A DNA stretch of 64,000 nucleotides from Pseudomonadota bacterium (GCA_023400405.1 JAEXFD010000016.1:1-64000); one strand, 5' to 3'; shown: positions 1-9,627, counted from the stretch's first letter. Notes: generated from the letters alone by a model not told the origin. Numbers and translations are program-made.

Positions 1-1191
<1,191 letters not shown>

Positions 1192-1220
1192 TCTTCGCCC
1201 GCAAGGGCTGAGATCGAAGA

Positions 1221-1253
1221 GCCCGGCTTCCCCAAGGGGAGGCCGGGCTTTTT
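1221..1253 (+). terminator. Rho-independent terminator after tuf
   Basis: A perfect 13-bp GC-rich stem (GCCCGGCTTCCCC at 1221-1233 pairing with 1235-1247) is followed directly by five T and then CG. It lies 30 bases after the tuf stop and separates tuf from the lipoprotein gene. Confidence 0.9.
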
Positions 1254-1312
1254 CGTTGTCGCGATCTGCGGGACGGGCCATGCTCGAACGAGAAGCGCCG
1301 AGGGGAGGGGGC

Positions 1313-1798
1313 ATGCGTCAAGGCTGGATTATCGCGGCCTGCGTGCTGGCGACCGGCTGCGGCCCGGAGCCGGCTCCCCCGCGGAACGTCGCCTTCGAAG
1401 GCCTCCCCGTGACCGGCAGCCGCGCCTTTGCGGAGCGGCTGGGCTTCACGCCCTGTTTCGAGACGTCGAATGCCCTGCGGTGCCGCAAGGAGGGTGTGAC
1501 GCTCTTCGGCGAGGGCCCTTATCGCGGTGCCGTCGATCTCGCCGGCGGAGGCGCGCAGGGCTTCTCTCAGGTCACGCTGTGGCATGACACGGACCAGTAC
1601 GCAGTGAACCGCGTCGATGATCGGCTGAAGGCGCGGGGCTGGCGGCTGTGCCGCACCGGCCAGGAGGATCGCGGCGACCAGGAAGTCTGGACCAAGCCCG
1701 GTGCGCCGGTGCGCATCTCGATCGACATCAGCTATTGGGGCAAGCGCCGTTTGCGCGTCCTCCCTGAGCAGGGGCAGCCGACCGGACATTGCTGGTAG
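1313..1798 (+). CDS. Small lipoprotein of unknown function
   Basis: I do not recognise a family. From the ATG at 1313 the 161-residue product opens with a short basic n-region (MRQG), a hydrophobic stretch (WIIAACVL) and a lipobox ATGC, so residue 17 is probably the lipidated cysteine. The mature part has about 145 residues, including CFETSNALRCRKEG, a Cys pair about 10 residues apart. I prefer 1313 to the in-frame ATG at 1256 because a strong AGGGGAGG ribosome binding site sits just before it and the signal sequence begins there. It lies between tuf and rpsJ, an unusual place for an envelope protein, and no partner is visible. Confidence 0.7.
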   Translation: MRQGWIIAACVLATGCGPEPAPPRNVAFEGLPVTGSRAFAERLGFTPCFETSNALRCRKEGVTLFGEGPYRGAVDLAGGGAQGFSQVTLWHDTDQYAVNRVDDRLKARGWRLCRTGQEDRGDQEVWTKPGAPVRISIDISYWGKRRLRVLPEQGQPTGHCW

Positions 1799-1937
1799 TC
1801 GAGCCGCGCCGGGGAAATTTCGCACCCCCGGGGGGTTGATCCGAATCGCGACTGGCTGTAGTGGCGCGCCTTCGGTTTTTTGGGTTGAACAGCAAGAGCC
1901 TCGTTTACGGGGCCCGCTCTTTCGCATTGGTAGGGAC

Positions 1938-2246
1938 ATGGACAGCAATATCCGCATTCGCCTGAAGGCGTTCGATCACCGCGTGCTCGATCAGGCCACC
2001 GGCGACATCGCCGACACCGCGCGCCGCACTGGCGCTCTCATCCGTGGCCCGATCCCGCTTCCGACGAAGATCGAGAAGTTCACGGTCAACCGTGGCCCCC
2101 ATATCGACAAGAAGAGCCGCGAGCAGTTCGAAGTGCGCACCTACAAGCGCATGCTCGACATCGTGCAGCCGACCCCGCAGACGGTCGATGCGCTGATGAA
2201 GCTCGACCTCGCCGCCGGCGTCGACGTGGAAATCAAGCTCGCATAA
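1938..2246 (+). CDS. rpsJ: Ribosomal protein S10 (NusE)
   Basis: Component of the 30S head; as NusE it also pairs with NusB in transcription antitermination. The start at 1938 (MDSNIRIRLKAFDHRVLDQ) gives the usual 102 residues; the reading frame is open further upstream but that extension has no S10 character. It is first in the S10 operon, but an unusual 375-base gap rich in hairpins separates it from rplC. Confidence 0.98.
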   Translation: MDSNIRIRLKAFDHRVLDQATGDIADTARRTGALIRGPIPLPTKIEKFTVNRGPHIDKKSREQFEVRTYKRMLDIVQPTPQTVDALMKLDLAAGVDVEIKLA

Positions 2247-2621
2247 CGCGGTTTGCCCCGCTCCTCCCTTCGGAGGGGTGGACAGGGAAGCGCTGCTGAC
2301 GTAAAGGCGCGCCTTCCACGAGATTCGCGCTTTCGAGCGCGCTCGTCGCCCCGGCGGAAGCCGGGGCCTCTGGCCTCCAGGCGCTGGCGCCTGGCACGAG
2401 GAGATCCCCGCTTCGGCAGGGATGACGGAACAAGGCCAAGAGCCACTGGCTCAACGCGATAGGGATACCGCCGGCCTCTTCGGAGAACCGGGTCTGCGTC
2501 CCCCGTCGCCTCTCCTTCGGGAGGGGTTCAGCCCGGACGGGGGCTCGCATCATATTTTCGGGCTGAGGCACGCACCCGTGGGAATTCCCCCTCGGGTGCC
2601 TATGCATAGGAGCAACTGGTC
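2247..2621. repeat. rpsJ-rplC gap with REP-like hairpins and rplC leader palindromes
   Basis: No gene is evident in this 375-base gap. It holds an inverted pair of short hairpins: 2348-2367 (8-bp stem, GGAA loop) and 2404-2423 (8-bp stem, TTCG loop). They match the pair at 7502-7570 in architecture and flanks. A further palindrome lies at 2377-2394. Next to rplC are a 7-bp stem at 2572-2599 (GCACCCG/CGGGTGC) enclosing the palindrome GGGAATTCCC, then the perfect 12-bp palindrome CCTATGCATAGG at 2599-2610. The 3' half of the latter overlaps the AGGAG ribosome binding site of rplC (2608-2612). Confidence 0.7.
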
Positions 2622-3380
2622 ATGCGCACTGGCGTGATCGCGAAGAAGTTGGGGATGACCCGCCTGTTCCAGGACGACGGCCGCCACGTGCCCGTCACCG
2701 TCCTGGCACTCGAAGGCGTGCAGGTCGTCTCCGTCCGCGAACAGGATCGTGACGGCTACACTGCCGTCCAGCTCGGCGCCGGCACGGCGAAGAGCAAGAA
2801 CGTCGCCAAGCCGCAGCGCGGCCATTTCGGCAAGGCCGAAGTGGAGCCCAAGGCGGTGGTCCATGAATTCCGCGTCGATGCCGACGGCCTGCTCGAAGTG
2901 GGCGCCGAGATCTCGGCCGACCATTATGTCGCCGGCCAGTTCGTCGACATCCAGGGCCGTACGCAGGGCAAGGGCTTTGCGGGCGGCATGAAGCGCTGGG
3001 GCTTCGGCGGTCTGCGCGCGACGCACGGCGTCTCGGTCTCGCACCGCTCGCTCGGTTCGACCGGTAACCGCCAGGATCCGGGCCGCGTCTTCAAGAACAA
3101 GAAGATGGCCGGGCACATGGGCGACAAGTATCGCACCCAGCAGAATCTCGAGATCGTCGGCACCGACGTCGAGCGCGGCCTGATCTTCGTCAAGGGCTCG
3201 GTCCCTGGCTCGAAGGGTGGCTGGCTGTTCGTCAAGGATGCCGTCAAGGTCGCCCGCCACGCCGACGCGCCGTTCCCGGCCGGCCTGAAGCAGGTTGCCA
3301 ACAACAACGACACCGCCCCCGCGGAGACCCCGGCCGAAGTGACCGAGGCGCCCGAGGCGACCGAAGGCCAGGAGGGCTAA
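2622..3380 (+). CDS. rplC: Ribosomal protein L3
   Basis: Early-assembling 50S protein whose central loop reaches the peptidyl transferase centre. The start MRTGVIAKKLGMTRLF and the loop segment GFAGGMKRWGFGG identify it. At 252 residues it is longer than the roughly 210 of E. coli L3. The excess is a C-terminal tail rich in Ala, Pro, Thr and Glu (after about residue 225), a low-complexity extension of unknown role. rplD begins immediately after the TAA. Confidence 0.98.
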   Translation: MRTGVIAKKLGMTRLFQDDGRHVPVTVLALEGVQVVSVREQDRDGYTAVQLGAGTAKSKNVAKPQRGHFGKAEVEPKAVVHEFRVDADGLLEVGAEISADHYVAGQFVDIQGRTQGKGFAGGMKRWGFGGLRATHGVSVSHRSLGSTGNRQDPGRVFKNKKMAGHMGDKYRTQQNLEIVGTDVERGLIFVKGSVPGSKGGWLFVKDAVKVARHADAPFPAGLKQVANNNDTAPAETPAEVTEAPEATEGQEG

Positions 3381-4010
3381 GTGAAGGTCAAGGTTCAAAC
3401 CCTCGACGCCGCAGCATCGGGCGACATCGAGCTCAACGACGCCGTGTTCGGTGTCGAGCCGCGCGCCGATGTGCTCCACCGCGTCGTCACCTGGCAGCTC
3501 GAGAAGCGTCGCGCCACCGCGCGCGGCACCCGCGAGCGTGCGGACGTCGCTCGCTCGGGCAAGAAGTTCGGTCGCCAGAAGGGCGGCGGCACCGCCCGTC
3601 ACGGCGATCGCCGCGCCCCGGTGTTCATCGGCGGTGGTAAGGCGCACGGCGCCCGCGTCCGCGACTTCAATCCGTCGCTGAACAAGAAGATCCGCGCGCT
3701 GGGCCTCAAGATGGCGCTGTCGAGCCACGCCAAGGCGGGCTCGCTGATCGTCCTTGACGCGTTCGGCACCGCCAAGACGGCCGAGCTCAAGGCGCAGTTC
3801 GCCAAGCTCGGCACCGGCAAGACCGCGCTGGTGATCGACGGCGAGGCCGGCAACGGCTTCCTCGCCGCGCGCAACCTGCATGGCGTCAACGTCCTGCCGG
3901 CGGTCGGCGCCAACGTCTACGACATCCTGAAGCACGACACGCTGGTCCTCACCCGCGCTGCCGTCGAGAGCCTGGAGGCGCGCTTCGCCCTCCCGGGAGG
4001 GACTAACTGA
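3381..4010 (+). CDS. rplD: Ribosomal protein L4
   Basis: 50S protein whose extended loop lines the peptide exit tunnel; in E. coli it autoregulates the S10 operon. The GTG start at 3381 directly abuts the rplC stop, which suggests translational coupling. The loop motif RSGKKFGRQKGGGTARHG is typical. Length is 209 residues. The TGA stop shares one base with the rplW ATG. Confidence 0.98.
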   Translation: MKVKVQTLDAAASGDIELNDAVFGVEPRADVLHRVVTWQLEKRRATARGTRERADVARSGKKFGRQKGGGTARHGDRRAPVFIGGGKAHGARVRDFNPSLNKKIRALGLKMALSSHAKAGSLIVLDAFGTAKTAELKAQFAKLGTGKTALVIDGEAGNGFLAARNLHGVNVLPAVGANVYDILKHDTLVLTRAAVESLEARFALPGGTN

Positions 4011-4324
4011 TGGCTAAGAAGCAGACCGGGACGATCGACAACCGTCACTATGACGTGATTGTCGCCCCGCACATCACCGAAAAGTCGACGCTCGTCTCCG
4101 AGCAGAACGCAGTCGTGTTCAAGGTCGCGAACGACGCGACCAAGCCGGAGATCAAGGCGGCGGTCGAAGCGCTGTTCAACGTCAAGGTGACCGGCGTCAA
4201 CACGATCGTCCAGAAGGGCAAGACCAAGAAGTGGAAGGGCGCCCCCTACAAGCGCTCGGACATGAAGAAAGCGATCGTGACGCTCGCCGATGGCGATCAG
4301 ATCGACGTCACGACGGGGATCTGA
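4010..4324 (+). CDS. rplW: Ribosomal protein L23
   Basis: 50S protein at the tunnel exit, where trigger factor and SRP dock. The 104 residues include HYDVIVAPHITEKSTLVSEQ near the N-terminus and VQKGKTKKWKGAPYKRSDMK in the basic loop. It overlaps rplD by one base and rplB follows four bases after its stop. Confidence 0.98.
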   Translation: MAKKQTGTIDNRHYDVIVAPHITEKSTLVSEQNAVVFKVANDATKPEIKAAVEALFNVKVTGVNTIVQKGKTKKWKGAPYKRSDMKKAIVTLADGDQIDVTTGI

Positions 4325-4328
4325 GGCA

Positions 4329-5180
4329 ATGGCACTCAAGAACTATAATCCGACGTCGCCGGGCGTCCGCGGCCTGATCCTGGTCGACCGTTCCGCCCTG
4401 TACAAGGGCCGTCCGGTCAAGCAGCTCACCGAGGGCAAGACCAAGACGGGCGGCCGCAACAACAAGGGCCATGTCACCTCGCGCGGCATCGCCGGCGGCC
4501 ACAAGCAGCGCTATCGCATCATCGATTTCAAGCGCCGCCTGTGGGACGTGGAAGGCACCGTGGAGCGGATCGAATATGATCCCAACCGCACCGCCTTCAT
4601 CGCGCTGGTCAATTACGGCAAGGACGAAGCGGGCAAGGACCGCGTCGCCTATATCATCGCCCCGCAGCGCCTCGGCGTCGGCGACAAGGTGATTGCCGGC
4701 AAGAAGACCGACGTGAAGCCGGGCAACGCCATGGAGCTGGGCCAGATGCCGGTCGGCACCATCGTCCACAATGTGGAGATGAAGCCGGGCAAGGGCGGCC
4801 AGATCGCCCGTTCGGCCGGCACCTATGTGCAGGTCGTCGGCCGCGACAAGGGCATGGTCATCGTCCGCCTCAACTCGGGCGAGCAGCGCTACATCCATGC
4901 GAACTGCATGGCGACTGTGGGTGCGGTGTCGAACCCCGACAACCAGAACCAGAACCTCGGCAAGGCCGGCCGCAATCGCTGGCTCGGCAAGCGCCCGCTG
5001 ACCCGCGGCGTCGCCAAGAACCCGGTCGATCACCCGCACGGCGGTGGTGAAGGCCGGACCTCGGGCGGCCGTCACCCGGTCACCCCGTGGGGCAAGCCGA
5101 CCAAGGGTGCGCGCACCCGCCACAACAAGGCGACGGACAAGATGATCATCCGCAGCCGTCACGCGAAGAAGAAGGGCTAA
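4329..5180 (+). CDS. rplB: Ribosomal protein L2
   Basis: Core 50S protein needed for subunit association and peptidyl transferase activity. From the ATG at 4329 (MALKNYNPTSPGVRG) the product has 283 residues. The conserved HPHGGGEGR begins at about residue 235 and contains the universally conserved histidine. An in-frame start at 4290 inside rplW is rejected because L2 homology begins at 4329. Confidence 0.98.
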   Translation: MALKNYNPTSPGVRGLILVDRSALYKGRPVKQLTEGKTKTGGRNNKGHVTSRGIAGGHKQRYRIIDFKRRLWDVEGTVERIEYDPNRTAFIALVNYGKDEAGKDRVAYIIAPQRLGVGDKVIAGKKTDVKPGNAMELGQMPVGTIVHNVEMKPGKGGQIARSAGTYVQVVGRDKGMVIVRLNSGEQRYIHANCMATVGAVSNPDNQNQNLGKAGRNRWLGKRPLTRGVAKNPVDHPHGGGEGRTSGGRHPVTPWGKPTKGARTRHNKATDKMIIRSRHAKKKG

Positions 5181-5183
5181 GCC

Positions 5184-5462
5184 ATGGCTCGCTCCGTTTG
5201 GAAGGGTCCGTTCGTGGACCTCCACCTGCTCAAGAAGGCGCAGACCGCGCAGGAGCAGGGCACCCGCGCCGGTCCGATCAAGACCTGGTCGCGCCGCTCG
5301 ACGATCCTGCCGGATTTCGTCGGCCTGACGTTCAGCGTCTACAATGGCCGCAAGTTCGTGCCGGTCTCGGTCAACGAGGACATGGTCGGCATGAAGCTCG
5401 GCGAGTTCGCGCCGACCCGCTTCTTCCCCGGCCACGCCGCCGACAAGAAGGGTAAGCGCTAA
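5184..5462 (+). CDS. rpsS: Ribosomal protein S19
   Basis: 30S head protein next to S13. The 92-residue product begins MARSVWKGPFVDLHLLKK and contains STILPDFVGLTFSVYNG, both diagnostic. Its stop shares one base with the rplV start. Confidence 0.98.
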   Translation: MARSVWKGPFVDLHLLKKAQTAQEQGTRAGPIKTWSRRSTILPDFVGLTFSVYNGRKFVPVSVNEDMVGMKLGEFAPTRFFPGHAADKKGKR

Positions 5463-5839
5463 TGAGCAAGCCTGCAGCCCCCCGCAAGGTCGGCGACAAG
5501 GAAGCCCTTGCCGTCGCCACCCAGATCCGCGGTTCGGCCCAGAAGCTGAACCTCGTCGCCGGTCTCATCCGCGGCAAGAAGGCCGAGGACGCGCTGAACA
5601 TCCTTCAGTTCTCGACCAAGGCGATGGCCGTGGACGCGCGCAAGGTGCTGGCCTCCGCCATCGCCAATGCCGAGAACAACCATAACCTCGACGTCGACGC
5701 GCTCGTCGTTGCCGAGGCGTCGGTCGGCAAGTCGATCACGATGAAGCGCTTCGCGACGCGCGGCCGTGGCAAGTCCACCCGCATCCTGAAGCCGTTCAGC
5801 CGTCTGCGCATCGTCGTGCGCGAGCAGGAAGAAGCATAA
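5462..5839 (+). CDS. rplV: Ribosomal protein L22
   Basis: 50S protein whose beta-hairpin lines the exit tunnel and is a known site of macrolide-resistance mutations. 125 residues; conserved segments are RGSAQKLNLVAGLIRGKKAE and the hairpin tip RGRGKSTRILKPFSRLRI. It overlaps both neighbours by one base. Confidence 0.98.
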   Translation: MSKPAAPRKVGDKEALAVATQIRGSAQKLNLVAGLIRGKKAEDALNILQFSTKAMAVDARKVLASAIANAENNHNLDVDALVVAEASVGKSITMKRFATRGRGKSTRILKPFSRLRIVVREQEEA

Positions 5840-6546
5840 TGGGTCAGAAGAGCAACCCGATCGGTCTGCGTCTGCAGATCAACCGCACCTGGGACAGCCG
5901 CTGGTTCGCCGAGGGCGCCGATTACGGCCGCCTCCTCATGGAGGACCTCAAGATCCGCAAGTACATCGTCGAGAACCTGCCCCAGGCAGCGATCTCGAAG
6001 GTGGTGATCGAGCGTCCGGCCAAGCTGTGCCGCGTCTCCATCTTTGCCGCGCGCCCCGGCGTGATCATCGGCAAGAAGGGCTCGGACATCGAGAAGCTGC
6101 GCAAGACGCTCGGCGCGATGACCAGCTCGGACGTAAGCCTGAACATCGTCGAGATCCGCAAGCCGGAAGTCGATGCCAAGCTCGTCGCCCAGGGCGTCGC
6201 CGACCAGCTCGAGCGCCGTATCGCCTTCCGCCGCGCGATGAAGCGTGCGGTGCAGTCGGCGCTGCGCCTCGGTGCCGAGGGCATCCGGATCACCTGCGCC
6301 GGCCGTCTCGGCGGCGCGGAAATCGCGCGTACCGAATGGTATCGCGAAGGCCGGGTTCCGCTGCACACGCTGCGCGCGAACGTCGACTATGCCGAAGCCG
6401 AAGCCCACACCGCCTACGGCGTGTGCGGCGTCAAGGTCTGGATCTTCAAGGGTGAGATCCTGGGCCATGACCCGATGGCGCAGGACCGGCTGAACATGGA
6501 AGCCCAGACCACCGGCGTGCGCCCTGCGCGCGACGATCGCCGCTAA
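5839..6546 (+). CDS. rpsC: Ribosomal protein S3
   Basis: 30S protein at the mRNA entry channel. It opens MGQKSNPIGLRLQINRTWDS and carries a KH domain with the RPGVIIGKKGSDIEKLR motif at about residues 71-87. The 235-residue length is normal. rplP starts 14 bases after its stop. Confidence 0.98.
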   Translation: MGQKSNPIGLRLQINRTWDSRWFAEGADYGRLLMEDLKIRKYIVENLPQAAISKVVIERPAKLCRVSIFAARPGVIIGKKGSDIEKLRKTLGAMTSSDVSLNIVEIRKPEVDAKLVAQGVADQLERRIAFRRAMKRAVQSALRLGAEGIRITCAGRLGGAEIARTEWYREGRVPLHTLRANVDYAEAEAHTAYGVCGVKVWIFKGEILGHDPMAQDRLNMEAQTTGVRPARDDRR

Positions 6547-6560
6547 GGGACTAGAGGACA

Positions 6561-6992
6561 ATGCTGCAACCGAAGCGCACCAAGTTCCGCAAGGCGTTCA
6601 AGGGCCGCATCCATGGCGACGCCAAGGGTGGCACCGCGCTCAACTTCGGGTCCTATGGCCTGAAGGCGATGGAGCCGGAGCGGATCACCGCGCGCCAGAT
6701 CGAGGCGGCTCGCCGCGCGATCACGCGTCACATCAAGCGCCAGGGTCGTCTCTGGATCCGCATCTTCCCGGACGTCCCCGTTTCGTCGAAGCCGGCCGAA
6801 GTCCGCATGGGCTCGGGCAAGGGCTCGCCGGAATTCTGGGTCGCCCGCGTCAAGCCCGGCCGCATCCTGTTCGAGCTGGACGGCGTCCCCGGCCCGCTCG
6901 CGGCGGAGGCGTTCGAGCGCGCGGCGATGAAGCTGCCGATCAAGGTCAAGGTCGTTGCCCGCCTCGGCGACACGACGCACCTGGAGGGTTGA
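6561..6992 (+). CDS. rplP: Ribosomal protein L16
   Basis: 50S protein that helps place tRNA at the A site. The start MLQPKRTKFRKAFKGR and the segment VRMGSGKGSPEFWVARVKPG are characteristic. 143 residues, with rpmC four bases downstream. Confidence 0.98.
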   Translation: MLQPKRTKFRKAFKGRIHGDAKGGTALNFGSYGLKAMEPERITARQIEAARRAITRHIKRQGRLWIRIFPDVPVSSKPAEVRMGSGKGSPEFWVARVKPGRILFELDGVPGPLAAEAFERAAMKLPIKVKVVARLGDTTHLEG

Positions 6993-6996
6993 TAAG

Positions 6997-7200
6997 ATGA
7001 CCAAGGCAACCGACTTTCGGGCCAACACCGACGATCAGCTGAGCGAGCAGCTCGGCAACCTCAAGCGCGAGGCGTTCAACCTGCGTTTCCAGGCTGCGAC
7101 CTCGCAGCTCGAGAAGCCCAGCCGCGTCCGCGAGGTCCGTCGCGACATCGCCCGTATCAAGACGCTGCAGAACGAGCGCTCGCGCTCGGCTGCGAAGTAA
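6997..7200 (+). CDS. rpmC: Ribosomal protein L29
   Basis: Small helical 50S protein near the tunnel exit. I use the ATG at 6997 (MTKATDFRANTDDQLSEQL), which gives 67 residues, the normal length. The in-frame ATG at 6955 lies inside rplP and its extra residues do not resemble L29. The segment LKREAFNLRFQAATSQLEK matches the family. Confidence 0.97.
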   Translation: MTKATDFRANTDDQLSEQLGNLKREAFNLRFQAATSQLEKPSRVREVRRDIARIKTLQNERSRSAAK

Positions 7201-7213
7201 GAGGACCGAGACC

Positions 7214-7489
7214 ATGCCGAAGCGCGTGCTGACCGGGAACATTGTCTCGGACAAGGGCGACAAGACGGTCGTCGTGCTCGTGGAGCGTAAGGTGAAGCAC
7301 CCGCTCTACGGCAAGATCATCCGTCGCTCGAAGAAGTATCACGCCCATGACGAGGGCAATGAGTACAAGGCCGGCGAGACCGTGCGGATCGAAGAGACCG
7401 CGCCGATCTCCAAGCTGAAGACCTGGAAGGTGATCGAGCGGGTGAACACCCACGCGACGCCGGCCGAGACCGCAGCGAACAACGGCTAA
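7214..7489 (+). CDS. rpsQ: Ribosomal protein S17
   Basis: Primary 16S rRNA-binding protein with an OB fold. 91 residues: MPKRVLTGNIVSDKGDKTVV at the N-terminus and VRIEETAPISKLKTWKVIE toward the C-terminus. It is the last gene of the S10 group; a REP-like pair separates it from rplN. Confidence 0.98.
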   Translation: MPKRVLTGNIVSDKGDKTVVVLVERKVKHPLYGKIIRRSKKYHAHDEGNEYKAGETVRIEETAPISKLKTWKVIERVNTHATPAETAANNG

Positions 7490-7497
7490 GTCGAAGG

Positions 7498-7574
7498 CGT
7501 CATCCCAGCGAAAGCTGGGATCTCGTGCCGCAAGGGCCAAGAGTTGAGAGACCCCAGCTTGCGCTGGGGTGACG
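7498..7574. repeat. REP-like inverted hairpin pair between rpsQ and rplN
   Basis: Two 8-bp perfect stems with 4-base loops stand in opposite orientation: 7502-7521 (ATCCCAGC, loop GAAA) and 7551-7570 (ACCCCAGC, loop TTGC). The outer flanks CGTC and GTGACG mirror each other. The same paired design occurs at 2348-2423. The repeat lies in the 142-base rpsQ-rplN gap, where the S10 and spc groups meet. Confidence 0.8.
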
Positions 7575-7631
7575 ATTGGAACGGAACCACCGGGCTCGTC
7601 CCGGCAGGCCAAGAGAGAAGGAACCGGATCG

Positions 7632-8000
7632 ATGATCCAGATGCAGTCCAATCTCGACGTCGCTGACAACAGCGGCGCGAAGCGAGTGCAGTGCATCAAG
7701 GTGCTGGGCGGGTCGAAGCGTCGCTTCGCCGGCGTGGGCGATGTCATCGTCGTCAGCATCAAGGAAGCTGCGCCCCGGGGCAAGGTGAAGAAGGGCGACG
7801 TTCACCGCGCGGTGATCGTGCGTACCGCCAAGGACGTCCGTCGTGCCGACGGTTCGGTGATCCGCTTCGACGGCAATGCCGCGGTGCTGGTCAACAAGAA
7901 CGAGGAGCCGATCGGCACTCGTATCTTCGGGCCGGTGGTCCGCGAGCTGCGCTCGAAGGGCTTCATGAAGATCATTTCGCTCGCTCCCGAGGTGCTGTGA
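7632..8000 (+). CDS. rplN: Ribosomal protein L14
   Basis: 50S protein at the subunit interface and first gene of the spc group. The start at 7632 (MIQMQSNLDVADNSGAKR) gives the standard 122 residues, preceded by an AGAGAAGGA ribosome binding site. The open frame further upstream runs through the repeat and is not protein-like. The stop overlaps the rplX start by one base. Confidence 0.98.
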   Translation: MIQMQSNLDVADNSGAKRVQCIKVLGGSKRRFAGVGDVIVVSIKEAAPRGKVKKGDVHRAVIVRTAKDVRRADGSVIRFDGNAAVLVNKNEEPIGTRIFGPVVRELRSKGFMKIISLAPEVL

Positions 8001-8317
8001 TGGCTGCCGCGAAGATCAAGAAGGGCGACCAGGTCATCGTCCTGTCCGGCAAGGACAAGGGACGGACCGGTGAAGTCGTCAAGTCGCTGCCCAAGGAGGG
8101 CAAGGTCGTCGTTTCGGGGCTGAACATCGCCGTTCGCCACCGCAAGCCGAGCCAGGCCAACCCGCAGGGTGGCCTCGAGCGCTCGGAAGCGCCGATGCAC
8201 GTCTCGAAGGTCGCGCATGTGACCAAGGACGGCAAGCCGACCCGCGTCCGCTTCGAAGAGCGCGACGGCAAGAAGGTCCGTGTCGCCGTCAAGACCGGGG
8301 AGGCCATCAATGGCTGA
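8000..8317 (+). CDS. rplX: Ribosomal protein L24
   Basis: Assembly-initiating 50S protein. From the ATG at 8000 (MAAAKIKKGDQVIVLSGKDK), 105 residues with the KOW motif near the N-terminus and SQANPQGGLERSEAPMHVSK in the middle. It overlaps rplE by eight bases. Confidence 0.98.
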   Translation: MAAAKIKKGDQVIVLSGKDKGRTGEVVKSLPKEGKVVVSGLNIAVRHRKPSQANPQGGLERSEAPMHVSKVAHVTKDGKPTRVRFEERDGKKVRVAVKTGEAING

Positions 8318-8894
8318 CAAATATACGCCGCGCCTGCGCAAGCTCTATGACGAGAAGATCGCCAAGGCGATGACCGAGAAGTTCGGTTACAAGAACGTCA
8401 TGGAAGTGCCGAAGATCGAGAAGATCGTGCTCAACATGGGCGTCGGCGAAGCCACCCAGGACAAGAAGAAGGTCGAGCAGGCCGCTTCTGAAATGGAGCT
8501 GATCGCCGGCCAGAAGCCCGTGATCACCAAGGCGAAGAAGTCGATCGCGCAGTTCAAGCTGCGCGAGGGCATGCCGATCGGCACGAAGGTCACCCTTCGC
8601 CGCGAGCGCATGTACGAGTTCCTCGATCGCTTCATCACGATCGCGCTGCCGCGCGTTCGCGACTTCCGTGGCCTCAACCCCAAGTCGTTCGACGGCCGCG
8701 GCAACTATGCCTGCGGCCTCAAGGAGCAGCTGATCTTCCCGGAGATCAGCTATGACAAGGTCGACAAGATCCGCGGCATGGACGTGATCGTGACCACCAC
8801 CGCCAAGACCGACGAGGAGGCCCGCGAGCTTCTCCGTCTCTTCGGCTTCCCGTTCCCGCAGGATGCGGACGGCGAAGCGAAGCAGGCAGCGTAA
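8310..8894 (+). CDS. rplE: Ribosomal protein L5
   Basis: 5S rRNA-binding protein of the central protuberance. Starting at 8310 (MADKYTPRLRKLYDEK) it has 194 residues; KIEKIVLNMGVGEA and RVRDFRGLNPKSFDGRGNY are diagnostic. The start lies inside the end of rplX, so the two are probably translationally coupled. Confidence 0.98.
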   Translation: MADKYTPRLRKLYDEKIAKAMTEKFGYKNVMEVPKIEKIVLNMGVGEATQDKKKVEQAASEMELIAGQKPVITKAKKSIAQFKLREGMPIGTKVTLRRERMYEFLDRFITIALPRVRDFRGLNPKSFDGRGNYACGLKEQLIFPEISYDKVDKIRGMDVIVTTTAKTDEEARELLRLFGFPFPQDADGEAKQAA

Positions 8895-8913
8895 GGGAAA
8901 GAGAACTTAAGTC

Positions 8914-9219
8914 ATGGCGAAACTGAGTTCGATCAATAAGAACGAGCGTCGCAAGCAGCTGGTGAAGAAGTATGCCGGCAAATATGCGAAGCTGAAGGCG
9001 ATCGCGAACGACGAGTCCGTCGACGAGACCGAGCGTCTGATCGCGCGGCTGAAGATGGCCGAGATTCCCCGCAACGGGAATCCGACCCGCATCCGCAACC
9101 GCTGCGAGCTGACCGGCCGTCCGCGCGCTTATTACCGCAAGTTCCGTCTCGCACGTGTCATGCTGCGCGATCTGGCCAACAAGGGCCTGATCCCCGGCGT
9201 CACGAAGTCGAGCTGGTAA
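8914..9219 (+). CDS. rpsN: Ribosomal protein S14, zinc-free type
   Basis: 30S head protein. The 101-residue form with a single cysteine (RCELTGRPRAYYRKFRLAR) is the zinc-independent long type. The spacing to rpsH is 12 bases. Confidence 0.98.
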   Translation: MAKLSSINKNERRKQLVKKYAGKYAKLKAIANDESVDETERLIARLKMAEIPRNGNPTRIRNRCELTGRPRAYYRKFRLARVMLRDLANKGLIPGVTKSSW

Positions 9220-9231
9220 GGGCCCAAGAAC

Positions 9232-9627
9232 ATGGCAGTGACCGATCCCCTGGGTGATATGCTCACCCGCATCCGCAACGGCCAGCGCGCCCGCAAGGAC
9301 TCCGTCCTCACGCCGGCGTCGAAGCTGCGTGCTCGGGTGCTCGATGTCCTCCAGCGCGAGGGCTATATCCGTGGTTACAGCGAAGAGCAGATGGGCCCCG
9401 CGGCCGGCATCCGCATCGAGCTGAAATATTTCGAGGGCCAGCCGGCGATCAAGCACGTCGCGCGCATCTCGAAGCCGGGCCGCCGGGTCTATTCGGGTTC
9501 GCAGGAGCTTCCGCGCATCCGCAACGGCCTTGGCATCACGATCGTCTCGACGCCTCGCGGCGTTCTGTCCGACGCCGAAGCGCGCGAACAGAATGTCGGC
9601 GGCGAAGTGCTGGCGGAGGTGTTCTGA
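9232..9627 (+). CDS. rpsH: Ribosomal protein S8
   Basis: Primary 16S rRNA-binding protein; in E. coli it represses spc operon translation. 131 residues: MAVTDPLGDMLTRIRNGQ at the start and RNGLGITIVSTPRGVLSD near the C-terminus. It overlaps rplF by one base. Confidence 0.98.
   Translation: MAVTDPLGDMLTRIRNGQRARKDSVLTPASKLRARVLDVLQREGYIRGYSEEQMGPAAGIRIELKYFEGQPAIKHVARISKPGRRVYSGSQELPRIRNGLGITIVSTPRGVLSDAEAREQNVGGEVLAEVF

Noticed and set aside
2550..3935. Long minus-strand open frames across the ribosomal protein genes (this one 461 codons)
   Set aside because: They are antisense to clear ribosomal genes and arise from GC-rich codon use; no homology-like motif and no ribosome binding site.
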